From Bacteroidota bacterium (lineage in GTDB: Bacteria; Bacteroidota; Bacteroidia; Chitinophagales; Chitinophagaceae), in the NCBI GenBank assembly GCA_023415275.1, contig JAEZLJ010000052.1, forward strand, positions 1 to 64,000: DNA of 64,000 nucleotides, read 5' to 3'. Of the stretch, positions 1 through 8,133 are shown piece after piece. A model generated the notes under the pieces. The model was not told where the DNA came from, made no database searches, and worked only from the letters and a program-made list of their open reading frames with translations. Each line of letters starts with the position of its first letter. Positions within the stretch are counted from its first letter, which is position 1. The translations under genes were made by a program, and so were the position numbers.

Positions 1-36
1 ACAGTCAGATGCTCTAACCAACTGAGCTAAGGAGGA
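1..36 (-). tRNA. Partial tRNA, probably tRNA-Asn (5' half)
   Basis: The reverse complement starts TCCTCCT (5' acceptor strand), followed by TA, a canonical D-arm (GCTC AGTTGGTTA GAGC), then TCTGA as the 5' anticodon stem and a loop that opens CTGT. The window ends after the second anticodon base, so the anticodon reads G-T-n. The TCCTCC acceptor and TCTGACTGT context fit Asn (GTT), but the third base lies outside the window. The 3' half is missing. The 37-214 gap that follows on the right holds no recognisable gene. Confidence 0.75.
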
Positions 37-214
37 TTGTAACCAATTTAGCTTCCTAAACCGGTACTTCCCGTTTTGGGACGGCAAAAATAGGAGATTT
101 TACATTTCTACCAAATAGAAAATGAAGGGTTTATGGTTTTCAATCAATATTATTACCACCGGGTCCCTAATCTAGCTAAAAAACAATCCTAAACCCCTTT
201 CAAACTATGATCTA

Positions 215-895
215 TTATTTCTTCAACACGCCCAATAATTCTTTAGCTGCTTCTTCAGAAGAAGCAGGATTCTGACCAGTGATCAACAGTCCATCCTTCA
301 CCACGTAAGAGGCCCAATCTTCCTTTTTAGAATATTGACCACCATTCTTCTTCAGTTCATCTTCCAACAGGAAAGGGACCACCGTGGTCAGTTGCACCGC
401 CTCCTCTTCCGAATTGGTAAACCCTGTCACCTTCTTTCCTTTCACCAATGGCTCCCCGTTTTCATCCTTTACATTAAGCAATACAGATGGCGCATGGCAA
501 ACAGCTGCCACAGGCTTTTTAGCAGCCCAGAAATCTTCTATCAATTGAATGGATTCAGGATCGGTTGAAAGGTCCCACAAGGGACCATGCCCACCAGGAA
601 AGAAAACGGCATCAAAATCAGCAGCTTTTACTTCACTTAATTTTTTGGTGTGGGATAACAAGTTTTGCAGCTCTGTATCCTTATCAAAACGCCGGGTAGC
701 CTCTGTTTGAGCTCCTGGCTCGGCACTCTTGGGGTCTATAGGTGGCTGCCCGCCTTTTGGTGAGGCTATCGTAATTTCCACCCCTGCATCTTTCAACGTA
801 TAATACGGCGCTGCAAATTCCTCGATCCAAAAGCCTGTCTTTTTTCCTGTGTTACCCAACTCACCGTGCGAGGTGAGTACCATTAATACTTTCAT
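215..895 (-). CDS. DJ-1/PfpI family protein (Hsp31-like, type 1 glutamine amidotransferase fold)
   Basis: 226 residues, the usual length for the Hsp31-like branch of the DJ-1/PfpI superfamily. The nucleophile-elbow cysteine is C133 in A-V-C-H-A-P, next to H134. The acidic partner is in the W-I-E-E segment (E25/E26), and the family glycine-rich turn F-F-P-G-G-H-G-P lies at about 98-105. Family members act as glutathione-independent glyoxalases or as protein deglycase/chaperone-like stress proteins in the cytosol. No signal peptide is present. The gene stands alone between the tRNA and a lipoprotein gene transcribed away from it. Family assignment is firm; the precise reaction is not. Confidence 0.9.
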   Translation of the reverse strand: MKVLMVLTSHGELGNTGKKTGFWIEEFAAPYYTLKDAGVEITIASPKGGQPPIDPKSAEPGAQTEATRRFDKDTELQNLLSHTKKLSEVKAADFDAVFFPGGHGPLWDLSTDPESIQLIEDFWAAKKPVAAVCHAPSVLLNVKDENGEPLVKGKKVTGFTNSEEEAVQLTTVVPFLLEDELKKNGGQYSKKEDWASYVVKDGLLITGQNPASSEEAAKELLGVLKK

Positions 896-1168
896 ATAGG
901 TTTCTTTAAAGCGTTACAAAATCAAATACATTCTCCAGGCCTACGGAAATTATGTTAGATAGCTATCAACCTAATAAGGTCCTTATGACTTTATGTAATA
1001 AGCACAGTCCATTTACCTGCACATTATATAAACAAAATGTCATATATTTATTATCTCTTCCAACTTTATATCCTCTGATCACCACTCCTCCTCTGCAAAC
1101 AAACCTTAATAATATTTCAGCTTAACCACAGTGACCTACACATTGGTGATCACTTCAAACAAACCATT

Positions 1169-1993
1169 ATGAACCAAAACAAATTCATCAGCCAAACGCT
1201 GGTTCTACTCTTTGCCTTTATCTATTTCACCGCTTGCCAAAAATCTACAGAGCAATTATTAAGCCCCAACCTGCAACCTGACATCTCTACCGCCCGGCAA
1301 AACCCCGAAAAGCTGGTAGTAAAGAAACCCAGGATTGAAAAGATCATCCAGCACGACCTGCCTTTTTATTATGTTCCTACCCGAACAGGCGTTTTTACAT
1401 ATAATAAATGGGGCGATCCTGAGCGGATCGTTTTTGACTTCAACAGCAGCGATGAAAATACCACCAACTGGATCTTCAGGTACAACCAAAAACACCAGTT
1501 AACGGACGCACTTAAATCGTATCTAGCCTCTTACCTGGTATGGTCTAAATATGTGTATGATCATAAGGGAACCATTATAAGAGATACCACCCAGTTCTTC
1601 GGTCAATTGCAGGGAGAAACACCATTACCCGGTATGGATACCCTGGTCAACATTTACAGCTACGACAGCCAGGGCAGGATCAGCCAGGTGCACCGCCAAT
1701 GGGATAACCGCAGTGATGACCTTTTCTATAACTACGATAGCAATGGCAACCTTACCAGAACAGCTTACAACACACAGGGACAACCTATCACACTGACTTA
1801 TGACAACCAGGTGAATCCCCAAAGAACTCACGAGGTATTCATGTTTGTTGCCAGGGACTACAGCCGCAATAATGCAGCCAGTGCGCAAAGCTATAATGAT
1901 ATCGGGCTTCCACTGGCATTCAGGCAGCAAAGCAGGACGGCCCTTTTCCTGGGCGCCGATATTGCCACCGCTGATATTATATATGCCCGGTAA
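1169..1993 (+). CDS. Lipoprotein with YD/RHS-like motifs, paralogue A
   Basis: 274 residues. The N-terminus is a lipoprotein signal peptide with the cysteine at about residue 23 (F-T-A-C-Q-K-S), so the product is probably anchored in the outer or inner membrane. Short phrases such as Y-D-S-Q-G-R-I and Y-D-S-N-G-N-L resemble RHS/YD beta-strand repeats, but there are too few for a full RHS shell. A close paralogue lies at 14184-15011 in the same orientation. The DNA just before the two start codons is also similar (GATCACTT..., then ATTATGAAC). I do not recognise a function. The two copies bracket the sugar-acid locus. Confidence 0.85.
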   Translation: MNQNKFISQTLVLLFAFIYFTACQKSTEQLLSPNLQPDISTARQNPEKLVVKKPRIEKIIQHDLPFYYVPTRTGVFTYNKWGDPERIVFDFNSSDENTTNWIFRYNQKHQLTDALKSYLASYLVWSKYVYDHKGTIIRDTTQFFGQLQGETPLPGMDTLVNIYSYDSQGRISQVHRQWDNRSDDLFYNYDSNGNLTRTAYNTQGQPITLTYDNQVNPQRTHEVFMFVARDYSRNNAASAQSYNDIGLPLAFRQQSRTALFLGADIATADIIYAR

Positions 1994-2025
1994 TTATAGA
2001 GTGAGATTATTCAGAAAGCCTTTAA

Positions 2026-2766
2026 TCACTCCCTGTTCAGCATCCGGTTCAACACTGCCGGGTAGCTATCCCCTTCCGTTTTACCCTCTCCCTGCATCCT
2101 GAATCCTTTGGTAATGCTGTCACCAAAGCAGGCCACCGATTTAACCCCAGGCTTACAATCCATTATGGTTTGGTAAACTGCAGTGGCTATTACCTTATAT
2201 CCATTAGCGGTTGGATGAATACCATCATTTATACCAATATTGGCTTCGTTCTGGAATAGCCCTTCCTTATCTATATTGGCACCTCCACAGGCCAGCAGAA
2301 TTCCATTCAAGTCAATGAGTTTACAGTTATTCTTTGCCGCCAGCCTGCGTATCGCTTCATTGGCGGAATCCACACGCGCCTGCGGAGCATGAAGGTCTCC
2401 CTTGAACTGCGGCTTGCGCTGCACCAGGTAGGGCGCATATATAGGCGGTATCGTCATCATGATCACAGTACACTTTTTTTGTAACCGCGTGATCAGCTCC
2501 TGGTAATTCTTTTCATATACTTCCATACTCACGCTCTTGTCCGTATGCAGCATATCATTCGTACCCGCCATCAGCACCACCAGCTCCGGCGTCTTGCTCA
2601 ACACGTCCTTATCAAGGCGGGCCAGCATATTCGCCGTAGTATTGCCATTCACGCCGGCATTGTACACCTTCACTGAATCGGCACACTGGCCGCCATGGGC
2701 TACAGCAGCATAAAAAAAGGAGCAGAGCAAGAGCATGACGGAAAATGATTTCTTACGAATGTCCAT
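2026..2766 (-). CDS. Secreted SGNH/GDSL hydrolase with circularly permuted block order
   Basis: 246 residues with an N-terminal signal peptide (about 1-27). The SGNH blocks are all present but rotated. Block II (N-A-G-V-N-G-N-T-T) comes first at 36-44, block III G-T-N-D at 68-71, block V D-G-I-H-P-T at 181-186, and block I with the nucleophile, F-G-D-S-I-T-K-G with S217, comes last. After block I the protein ends S-Y-P-A-V-L-N-R-M-L-N, which in ordinary members directly precedes the N-A-G-x-x-G segment. The fold could therefore close with native strand connections. SGNH enzymes are serine esterases or acetylhydrolases acting on acylated sugars or lipids. It lies 35 bases downstream of the dehydratase gene and could be the last gene of the catabolic operon, perhaps removing acyl groups from the carbohydrate. 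Confidence 0.88.
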   Translation of the reverse strand: MDIRKKSFSVMLLLCSFFYAAVAHGGQCADSVKVYNAGVNGNTTANMLARLDKDVLSKTPELVVLMAGTNDMLHTDKSVSMEVYEKNYQELITRLQKKCTVIMMTIPPIYAPYLVQRKPQFKGDLHAPQARVDSANEAIRRLAAKNNCKLIDLNGILLACGGANIDKEGLFQNEANIGINDGIHPTANGYKVIATAVYQTIMDCKPGVKSVACFGDSITKGFRMQGEGKTEGDSYPAVLNRMLNRE

Positions 2767-2801
2767 AATGATGGTTGAATCTTTTACTTTAATTAATTGT
2801 C

Positions 2802-4028
2802 TTAGAATACCTGGCCCTGTCCCGCCGCTTCAAAATGCTTCACATCGTGGTTGGTCACCAGCCAGTGCTCCGTGCTATGGCTCCTCACAAAATCTTCGTC
2901 CACCACTATCCCCAGCCCATAACCTTCGGGTAATAGAGCAGCCCCATTTTCCACCTGTAGGGGATGCACCAAAACTTTATTGGCTACCGGGAACATATCC
3001 AGCTGGTGCTCCTGGCTCACCACATTTTCAATAACAGCGCTCACCTGCCAGGTGGCAGCTACCCCTATGGCGGTACATACCCCTATATGCGGAGCAATGC
3101 GCAAGTTATTTGCCTCTGCTACCTGGATGATCTTCCATCCACCGGTAATACCACAGCGCACCAGGTCGGGCTGCGCAATCTTCATGGCCTGCTTACTGAT
3201 CCAGGGTTCAAACTCGCGAACGGTCCTCAAAGGCTCCCCTACTGCAATTGGTGTTTTAATCTCCTTCGCCAGCCGGCTATGTCCGGCCACATCCTCCGGA
3301 TCCAGTGGTGATTCAAACCAGGCCGCATTCAATGCATCCAGCCCTCGACCAATGGCCAAAGCATTGTCATAATCATGGCGACAGATGGCATCAAAGGCCA
3401 GCTCCGCTTCCATACCAATGGCATCTCTTATGGCAGCACATTCTGCCAGTGTATTGGCTGCCGTATCACCAATAAAGATCTTCACTCCCCTGAAGCCTTC
3501 AGCTACTTTTTCCTTTGCCAGGGCCTGCCGTTCAGCAAGGGTTCCTCTCCGTAATCCTGACACATAGAGCGGCAATTTTTCCTGCCTCACGGTTCCTAAC
3601 AACTGGCTTATGGACCGCTGCTCGGCATAGCCCTTTATATCCCAAAGTGCCGTATCTATGGCAGCAATAGCGTCTATAGTAAAAGAGGCAGTATGGCCTC
3701 GCACATGGTTCAGGTGATACAGGCGATCATAGATCGCTTCCGGGTCTAGTGGATCCATCCCTATAATAGCAGGTCCCAGCAACCGGGCGATCAACGTGGC
3801 CGGCACCTCGGGCACCAACGGCGCCTGGCCCTCACCCCATCCCGTTAAACCAGTATTAGTAGTGATCTTTACCAGGCAGGATTCCGTCTGCCGGCTATAG
3901 GCATGCTGCCATTGGCTTTCAAAATAATAATCGGTGCCGGGCAGGCGGTTGGGTGCCTCACCATGACCGCCAATGCGGTAATGGTGATCGTATTTAAAAA
4001 CAAAGACCTCTATGGTTTGAATCTTCAT
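2802..4028 (-). CDS. Mandelate racemase/muconate lactonizing enzyme family (probable sugar-acid dehydratase)
   Basis: 408 residues with the enolase-superfamily layout: an N-terminal capping domain (about 1-135) and a TIM barrel. Likely Mg2+ ligands are D213 (L-A-F-D), E239 (W-F-E-S) and E265 (V-G-E-P). The D288 (Q-P-D) and H314 (A-P-H-I-G) pair matches the His-Asp dyad of the MR subgroup. At the usual K-x-K motif the protein reads V-K-I-F (K183 to F185), so the second lysine is absent. That is more like aldonate dehydratases that rely on the histidine. The likely reaction is dehydration of an aldonate to a 2-keto-3-deoxy acid. It follows the symporter gene on the same strand, with a 61-base gap. 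Confidence 0.85.
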   Translation of the reverse strand: MKIQTIEVFVFKYDHHYRIGGHGEAPNRLPGTDYYFESQWQHAYSRQTESCLVKITTNTGLTGWGEGQAPLVPEVPATLIARLLGPAIIGMDPLDPEAIYDRLYHLNHVRGHTASFTIDAIAAIDTALWDIKGYAEQRSISQLLGTVRQEKLPLYVSGLRRGTLAERQALAKEKVAEGFRGVKIFIGDTAANTLAECAAIRDAIGMEAELAFDAICRHDYDNALAIGRGLDALNAAWFESPLDPEDVAGHSRLAKEIKTPIAVGEPLRTVREFEPWISKQAMKIAQPDLVRCGITGGWKIIQVAEANNLRIAPHIGVCTAIGVAATWQVSAVIENVVSQEHQLDMFPVANKVLVHPLQVENGAALLPEGYGLGIVVDEDFVRSHSTEHWLVTNHDVKHFEAAGQGQVF

Positions 4029-4089
4029 ATGCTTCAGTTATCAGGGTTCACGGTTCTTATACTATATGCTGCAGTGCAGCTATCTGTTC

Positions 4090-5661
4090 TTAACCAAATT
4101 TGATGTAAAAAAAGAGGATCACCGAAGTAACGATGGCCCACCATATAAAAGGGTTGCGCCAGCCCCGCTGCTGGTGCTTTTCTTCCGGCGGCAACGACAG
4201 GCTCTCCTTCTTCCAGATCAATCCCTTCAGTTCTTCTTCCGTTTTACCCTGTGTATAAAGGCTTACCACTACGCAAGCCGCCATGCAGGTCCAGAAAACA
4301 ATACCCGTGCGGTTGTAAAATGGCATGTGCGGGAAGAAATATTCAATGGCAAATGACAGCGGCACGGTCAACAGGCCGGCCGTTAATGCACCGGCATGCG
4401 TAGTTCTTTTCCATAATATACCCAGCAGGAACATGGTGGCAATGCCTGGTGTAAACAATCCATATGCACTCAGCAGGTAAAGGAATACGGGCCTGTCCGA
4501 ATGGGTGATCAGCATGGCCGTGCATAATATGCCCAACACGATCACCACCACACCTGCACGGCGGCCAAATCTTAATGACTGGGCATCGCTGGCATCCTTG
4601 CGGAAATAAGGCAGGTACACATCCATAGTCAAAATAGTAGTGCAGGAGTTAATGGCCCCCGAAAGGTGCGACATGATGGCTGCGATCAAACCTGCCATCA
4701 CCAGTCCCGAAAGTCCCGAAGGCAACAGGTTTTGCACCAGCGTGGGAAACACCAGGTCGGCCTTTTCCAGGTGAGGGAATAATTTGGGCGCTACCAGGGC
4801 AGGACCAATGATCATCACAGGTATCAGCAACTTCAAATAGTCAGCAAAGATCACCCCCATGCGCGCATGCCATTCGTTCTTAGCGGCCAGGGTACGCTGC
4901 ACAATAAACTGGTTGGTGGCGCAATAAAATACGCTGATACATATAGCTCCGCCCAGGTACATGGTCCAGGGAAAGGCTGGGTCATTGGCCGGCAGCAGCA
5001 TATCCCAGTCTTTGGAAGTTTCCAGCACCGCCGACACGCCACCTGCCGCCCGGATGGTAAAGAAAGACAGGGCGATCATGCCCAGCACCAATACGCCCAG
5101 TTGCAGCATTTCGGTCCAGATCACGGCTCTCAGTCCGCCCAGGATGGTGTACAGTCCAGTGGCAGAGGCCAGCACCACCACGCTCCAGGCCATGGGAATA
5201 CCCAGGAGGGAATGCAGTGAAAGGGCGCCCAGGTAGAGCACCGCACCAATCTCGACGAAAATATAGGTGAACACTACCAGCACGGAATAGTTAGCCCTGG
5301 CTGCGGATCCAAACCTTTTTTGCAGGAACTCCGGCATGGTATAAAAACCATTGCGCAGGTAGTAAGGCAAAAAGATCCAGAGCAGGGCATTAAAGCCAAG
5401 CAATACAGCTCCCCACTCAGTCAGTATGGCCACAAATCCCCGGCTGTAGGCTACACCCATCGTGCCTACCAGCTGGTGGCTGCTGATATTGGCAGCCATG
5501 ATGCTGCCCCCGATCATCCACCAGGGCAGCTTATCTCCCGCCAGGAAATAATCCTTTTTGGTTTTCCCGCGTTTGGAAGATGCATAGAGGCCCAGGGCAA
5601 GCACGCCCAGTATGTAGATCCCAAAAACGGCAGCGTCCAATACAGAGAGATGTGATCCCAT
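4090..5661 (-). CDS. Sodium:solute symporter family (SSS) transporter, SGLT-like
   Basis: 523 residues with about 13-14 hydrophobic segments, the expected size and topology for the SSS/SLC5 family in the inner membrane. The first helix region (A-V-F-G-I-Y-I-L-G-V-L-A-L-G-L-Y) precedes the conserved K-K-D-Y-F-L-A-G-D stretch. An S-G-A-I-N-S-C-T-T-I-L-T-M-D segment around residues 335-350 is typical of the sodium-site helix. It is probably the importer for the locus's substrate, a sugar or sugar acid taken up with Na+. It sits between the DHDPS-fold lyase and the dehydratase, all on the minus strand. Confidence 0.93.
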   Translation of the reverse strand: MGSHLSVLDAAVFGIYILGVLALGLYASSKRGKTKKDYFLAGDKLPWWMIGGSIMAANISSHQLVGTMGVAYSRGFVAILTEWGAVLLGFNALLWIFLPYYLRNGFYTMPEFLQKRFGSAARANYSVLVVFTYIFVEIGAVLYLGALSLHSLLGIPMAWSVVVLASATGLYTILGGLRAVIWTEMLQLGVLVLGMIALSFFTIRAAGGVSAVLETSKDWDMLLPANDPAFPWTMYLGGAICISVFYCATNQFIVQRTLAAKNEWHARMGVIFADYLKLLIPVMIIGPALVAPKLFPHLEKADLVFPTLVQNLLPSGLSGLVMAGLIAAIMSHLSGAINSCTTILTMDVYLPYFRKDASDAQSLRFGRRAGVVVIVLGILCTAMLITHSDRPVFLYLLSAYGLFTPGIATMFLLGILWKRTTHAGALTAGLLTVPLSFAIEYFFPHMPFYNRTGIVFWTCMAACVVVSLYTQGKTEEELKGLIWKKESLSLPPEEKHQQRGWRNPFIWWAIVTSVILFFYIKFG

Positions 5662-5707
5662 TTGTTTTCCTTATTGATTCAGAATATTCCTTGCTATCAC
5701 CTACAGC

Positions 5708-6619
5708 TTAGCTCATTGGCAAACCCGCATCCCTTGCCACCTGCAGCAGTTGCTCCTTGTACCAGGGCTCAAAGAAGGCTGGTTCCGGTCCACGAACTTT
5801 AGAAGAACCAATAACACCTTTCTCTACCAGTATTTCCTTCCATAAACAGCGGTTGGCCACATCTTTTTCATAGGCTGCCAGTCGTGAGAAAGGCGTGAAA
5901 TAAGCCACGGCCTCTCTTTGCTTCCCTTCTTCCAGTAGCGTCCAGGTTTTGTTGAACTCCACTGGCATATAACAGGCAGGCATAGTGCCACAGCAGCCGG
6001 CTTCATGTTCTTCAGGCAGGAATACCCCACTGTTGCCGCCAAACACACCTGTGAGTTGGTTCCTGGGATGCGCCAGCAGCTTGCGTGCTTTTTGAATGAT
6101 ATTCCCTGATTCCAGCTTGATGTATTTCAAATGCTCCAGCTTTTCAGAAAGATTTATTAAGAAATCCACCGGTAAAGAGATATCACTCAATTGATGGTCC
6201 TGCAAAATGATAGGTATATTGACTGCCTTATCAATCGATGCAAAATAAGCTTCGATCTCTCCCAGGCCTGAACGCCACCGCCCAAAGAAGGGAGGCATGC
6301 ACATCACGGCATCAGCACCTGCTTCTTCTGCGGCCCGGGCCAGTGCTGCGGCACAAAAAGAGGAAGGATGATTGACAGTAACGATCACGGGTATACGCCC
6401 TGCCACCTTTTGTATCACTAAGGCACTTAAGGCTTTTTTCTCTTCATCCAGCATCAGGTGGCCTTCAGAGGCATTGGCGCCGGTCACGAGGCCGTGTGCG
6501 CCGTTTTGCACCAGGTATTCGATCAGCCTTTCCTGGCTGGCATAGTCAATCGTTTCATCATCATGAAAGCAGGTCCCCAGTATGGGATAGATTCCTCTAA
6601 ATGGTTTTTGTTGGGCCAT
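5708..6619 (-). CDS. Dihydrodipicolinate synthase/N-acetylneuraminate lyase family protein (atypical)
   Basis: 303 residues, typical class I aldolase TIM barrel of the DapA/NanA family. K168 in Y-I-K-L-E is the expected Schiff-base lysine. Two features differ from true DapA. The Y-N-x-P loop with the catalytic tyrosine is replaced by I-L-Q-D-H-Q (about 138-143), and the G-T-T-G-E stretch reads T-G-A-N-A-S-E-G. The protein is therefore unlikely to make dihydrodipicolinate and more likely acts as an aldolase or dehydratase on a 2-keto-3-deoxy sugar acid. It is followed by the symporter gene and preceded by the permease gene after a 6-base gap, so all three are probably co-transcribed. Confidence 0.88.
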   Translation of the reverse strand: MAQQKPFRGIYPILGTCFHDDETIDYASQERLIEYLVQNGAHGLVTGANASEGHLMLDEEKKALSALVIQKVAGRIPVIVTVNHPSSFCAAALARAAEEAGADAVMCMPPFFGRWRSGLGEIEAYFASIDKAVNIPIILQDHQLSDISLPVDFLINLSEKLEHLKYIKLESGNIIQKARKLLAHPRNQLTGVFGGNSGVFLPEEHEAGCCGTMPACYMPVEFNKTWTLLEEGKQREAVAYFTPFSRLAAYEKDVANRCLWKEILVEKGVIGSSKVRGPEPAFFEPWYKEQLLQVARDAGLPMS

Positions 6620-6625
6620 ATCAGC

Positions 6626-7357
6626 TTATAGAATTAAATAGATTAAAGACAGTAAGGACGAGACGATCAGGAAAACCGTGACCACTTTTTGAAAGATCCC
6701 ATTGGGCAGCAGGCGAAAGGAAAACATGCCCAGCACATAGCCTAACAGGGAAGGGATGATCAGCTTTAACAGCAGCGGCCAGGTACCCGGTGCAAAATCG
6801 GCCTGCAGGGTCATGGTGATGACGCCAAAACTCATGATCAGGAACAAATAGGACAACATGGTATTGCGCATCTGCTCCTTATTGGTAAAAGCCGCATTCA
6901 GGTGCAGCGCTACGAGCGGGCCATTGATACCCGTAGACGGGGTAAGCAATCCACTGAAGAAGCCACCCACCCATGTCATATACTGGTGTGCAAAAAATAC
7001 CTTGTTCTTAGTAAGGGAAACCAGGGACGCCGCCAGGATAACGGCAAGGGTTACCTGCTTCAGCACCACCGGCTGCACATAACTGATGATGGCCAGCCCT
7101 GCCACCAGTCCAAGGGTGGCGCTCACAATCAACTTCAACAAGGTCACCCTATGAATGGATCGGAGGTTCTTTCCGGAGAACATGGCAATGAGCGAGGTCA
7201 GTACCGACATACAAAGGTTGAAATACACCAGCTGTGTAAAATCCATCTGGTTCACCAGCAATAAGGTAGTGGCAATGGCAAAGCCAAAGCCGATCAATCC
7301 CTGTATCCAGCCAGCTATCATAAAGGCCACAAATACCAGTACAACTGATGGCATCAA
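6626..7357 (-). CDS. TauE/SafE (TSUP) family permease
   Basis: 243 residues and strongly hydrophobic, with about seven to eight membrane segments. The opening A-G-W-I-Q-G-L-I-G-F-G-F-A and the mid-protein G-G-F-F-S-G-L-L-T-P-S-T-G-I-N-G-P are the paired glycine-rich signatures of the TSUP family. Members export or import small organosulfonates or carboxylates across the inner membrane. The start codon overlaps the stop of the upstream SDR gene by four bases, showing translational coupling. In this context it may move a pathway product or a small acid, but nothing in the sequence fixes the substrate. Confidence 0.9.
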   Translation of the reverse strand: MMPSVVLVFVAFMIAGWIQGLIGFGFAIATTLLLVNQMDFTQLVYFNLCMSVLTSLIAMFSGKNLRSIHRVTLLKLIVSATLGLVAGLAIISYVQPVVLKQVTLAVILAASLVSLTKNKVFFAHQYMTWVGGFFSGLLTPSTGINGPLVALHLNAAFTNKEQMRNTMLSYLFLIMSFGVITMTLQADFAPGTWPLLLKLIIPSLLGYVLGMFSFRLLPNGIFQKVVTVFLIVSSLLSLIYLIL

Positions 7358-8124
7358 GGTGTCATTTTTGAGGTCAGGGAAAGTCCGCCGTCCACCAGTA
7401 AAGTAGTGCCGGTAATACTCATACCGTTGAAGGAACAGAGCATACCCACATGGGCCGCCACTTCTTCCACGCTCACCAGTGTATGCATAGGGATGGAATT
7501 CAAATGCGTTTGCAGTAAAGCAGGATCCTTTTGCTGGTTCTTTTTAGAAAGGCCTCCCTCTACGATGCCCGGGGCTACCTCGTTCACCAGTATCTGGTCG
7601 GCCGCCAGTTCCAGTGCCAATGTCTTGCACAACATGCGCACGGCAGCCTTGGAGATGCAATAAGCAGAAATGCGGGCATTCGGCCGTTCGGCTGCCCAGC
7701 TACCGATAAATACAATACGACCGGGAAGACCCCCTTTTTTCATCCGTTGCGCTGCCTGCACGGCCATATGATAACTGCCTTGAAAGTTGACATCCCATTG
7801 CTTTTGCACTTCGCTCACCTCCAGCTCTGTAAGCCTTCCCGCCACCACGATGCCGGCATTGGGGATCACCACCTGTGGCGTGCCCCAGGCAGCTTCCACC
7901 TGGTCCAGCCAGTTGGTAACGTCCTGCGCTGAGGATACATCCACCCTGTTATACAGCAGTTCTGTAACACCAGCCGCGCGCAGCTGGTCCAGTTGCGCGC
8001 CAGCCGCAGCTTCATCTGCCAGGTCACTGAGCGCCACGCGCATGCCATGTTTGCCCAGGTGAATGGCGATGGCCTGGCCGATGTCGCCCAGTCCCCCACT
8101 GATCAATGCAATTGTATTTGTCAT
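7354..8124 (-). CDS. Short-chain dehydrogenase/reductase (SDR), locus copy 2
   Basis: 256 residues, classical SDR size. The Rossmann motif is S-G-G-L-G-D-I-G (9-16), the N-A-G motif at 89-91, and the catalytic set is S142, Y155 and K159 (Y-C-I-S-K). D34 after beta-2 (A-L-S-D-L) favours NAD(H) over NADP(H). The C-terminus carries the usual G-T-T-L-L-V-D-G-G. In the sugar-acid locus it could oxidise either the starting sugar or the 2-keto-3-deoxy acid. Its stop overlaps the permease start, and it follows the FAH-family gene by only 9 bases. Confidence 0.93.
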   Translation of the reverse strand: MTNTIALISGGLGDIGQAIAIHLGKHGMRVALSDLADEAAAGAQLDQLRAAGVTELLYNRVDVSSAQDVTNWLDQVEAAWGTPQVVIPNAGIVVAGRLTELEVSEVQKQWDVNFQGSYHMAVQAAQRMKKGGLPGRIVFIGSWAAERPNARISAYCISKAAVRMLCKTLALELAADQILVNEVAPGIVEGGLSKKNQQKDPALLQTHLNSIPMHTLVSVEEVAAHVGMLCSFNGMSITGTTLLVDGGLSLTSKMTP

Positions 8125-8133
8125 GCCGGAAAC

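Noticed and set aside
335..568. Plus-strand frame opposite the DJ-1/PfpI gene
   Set aside because: Lies wholly within a well-supported conserved gene and has no family features.
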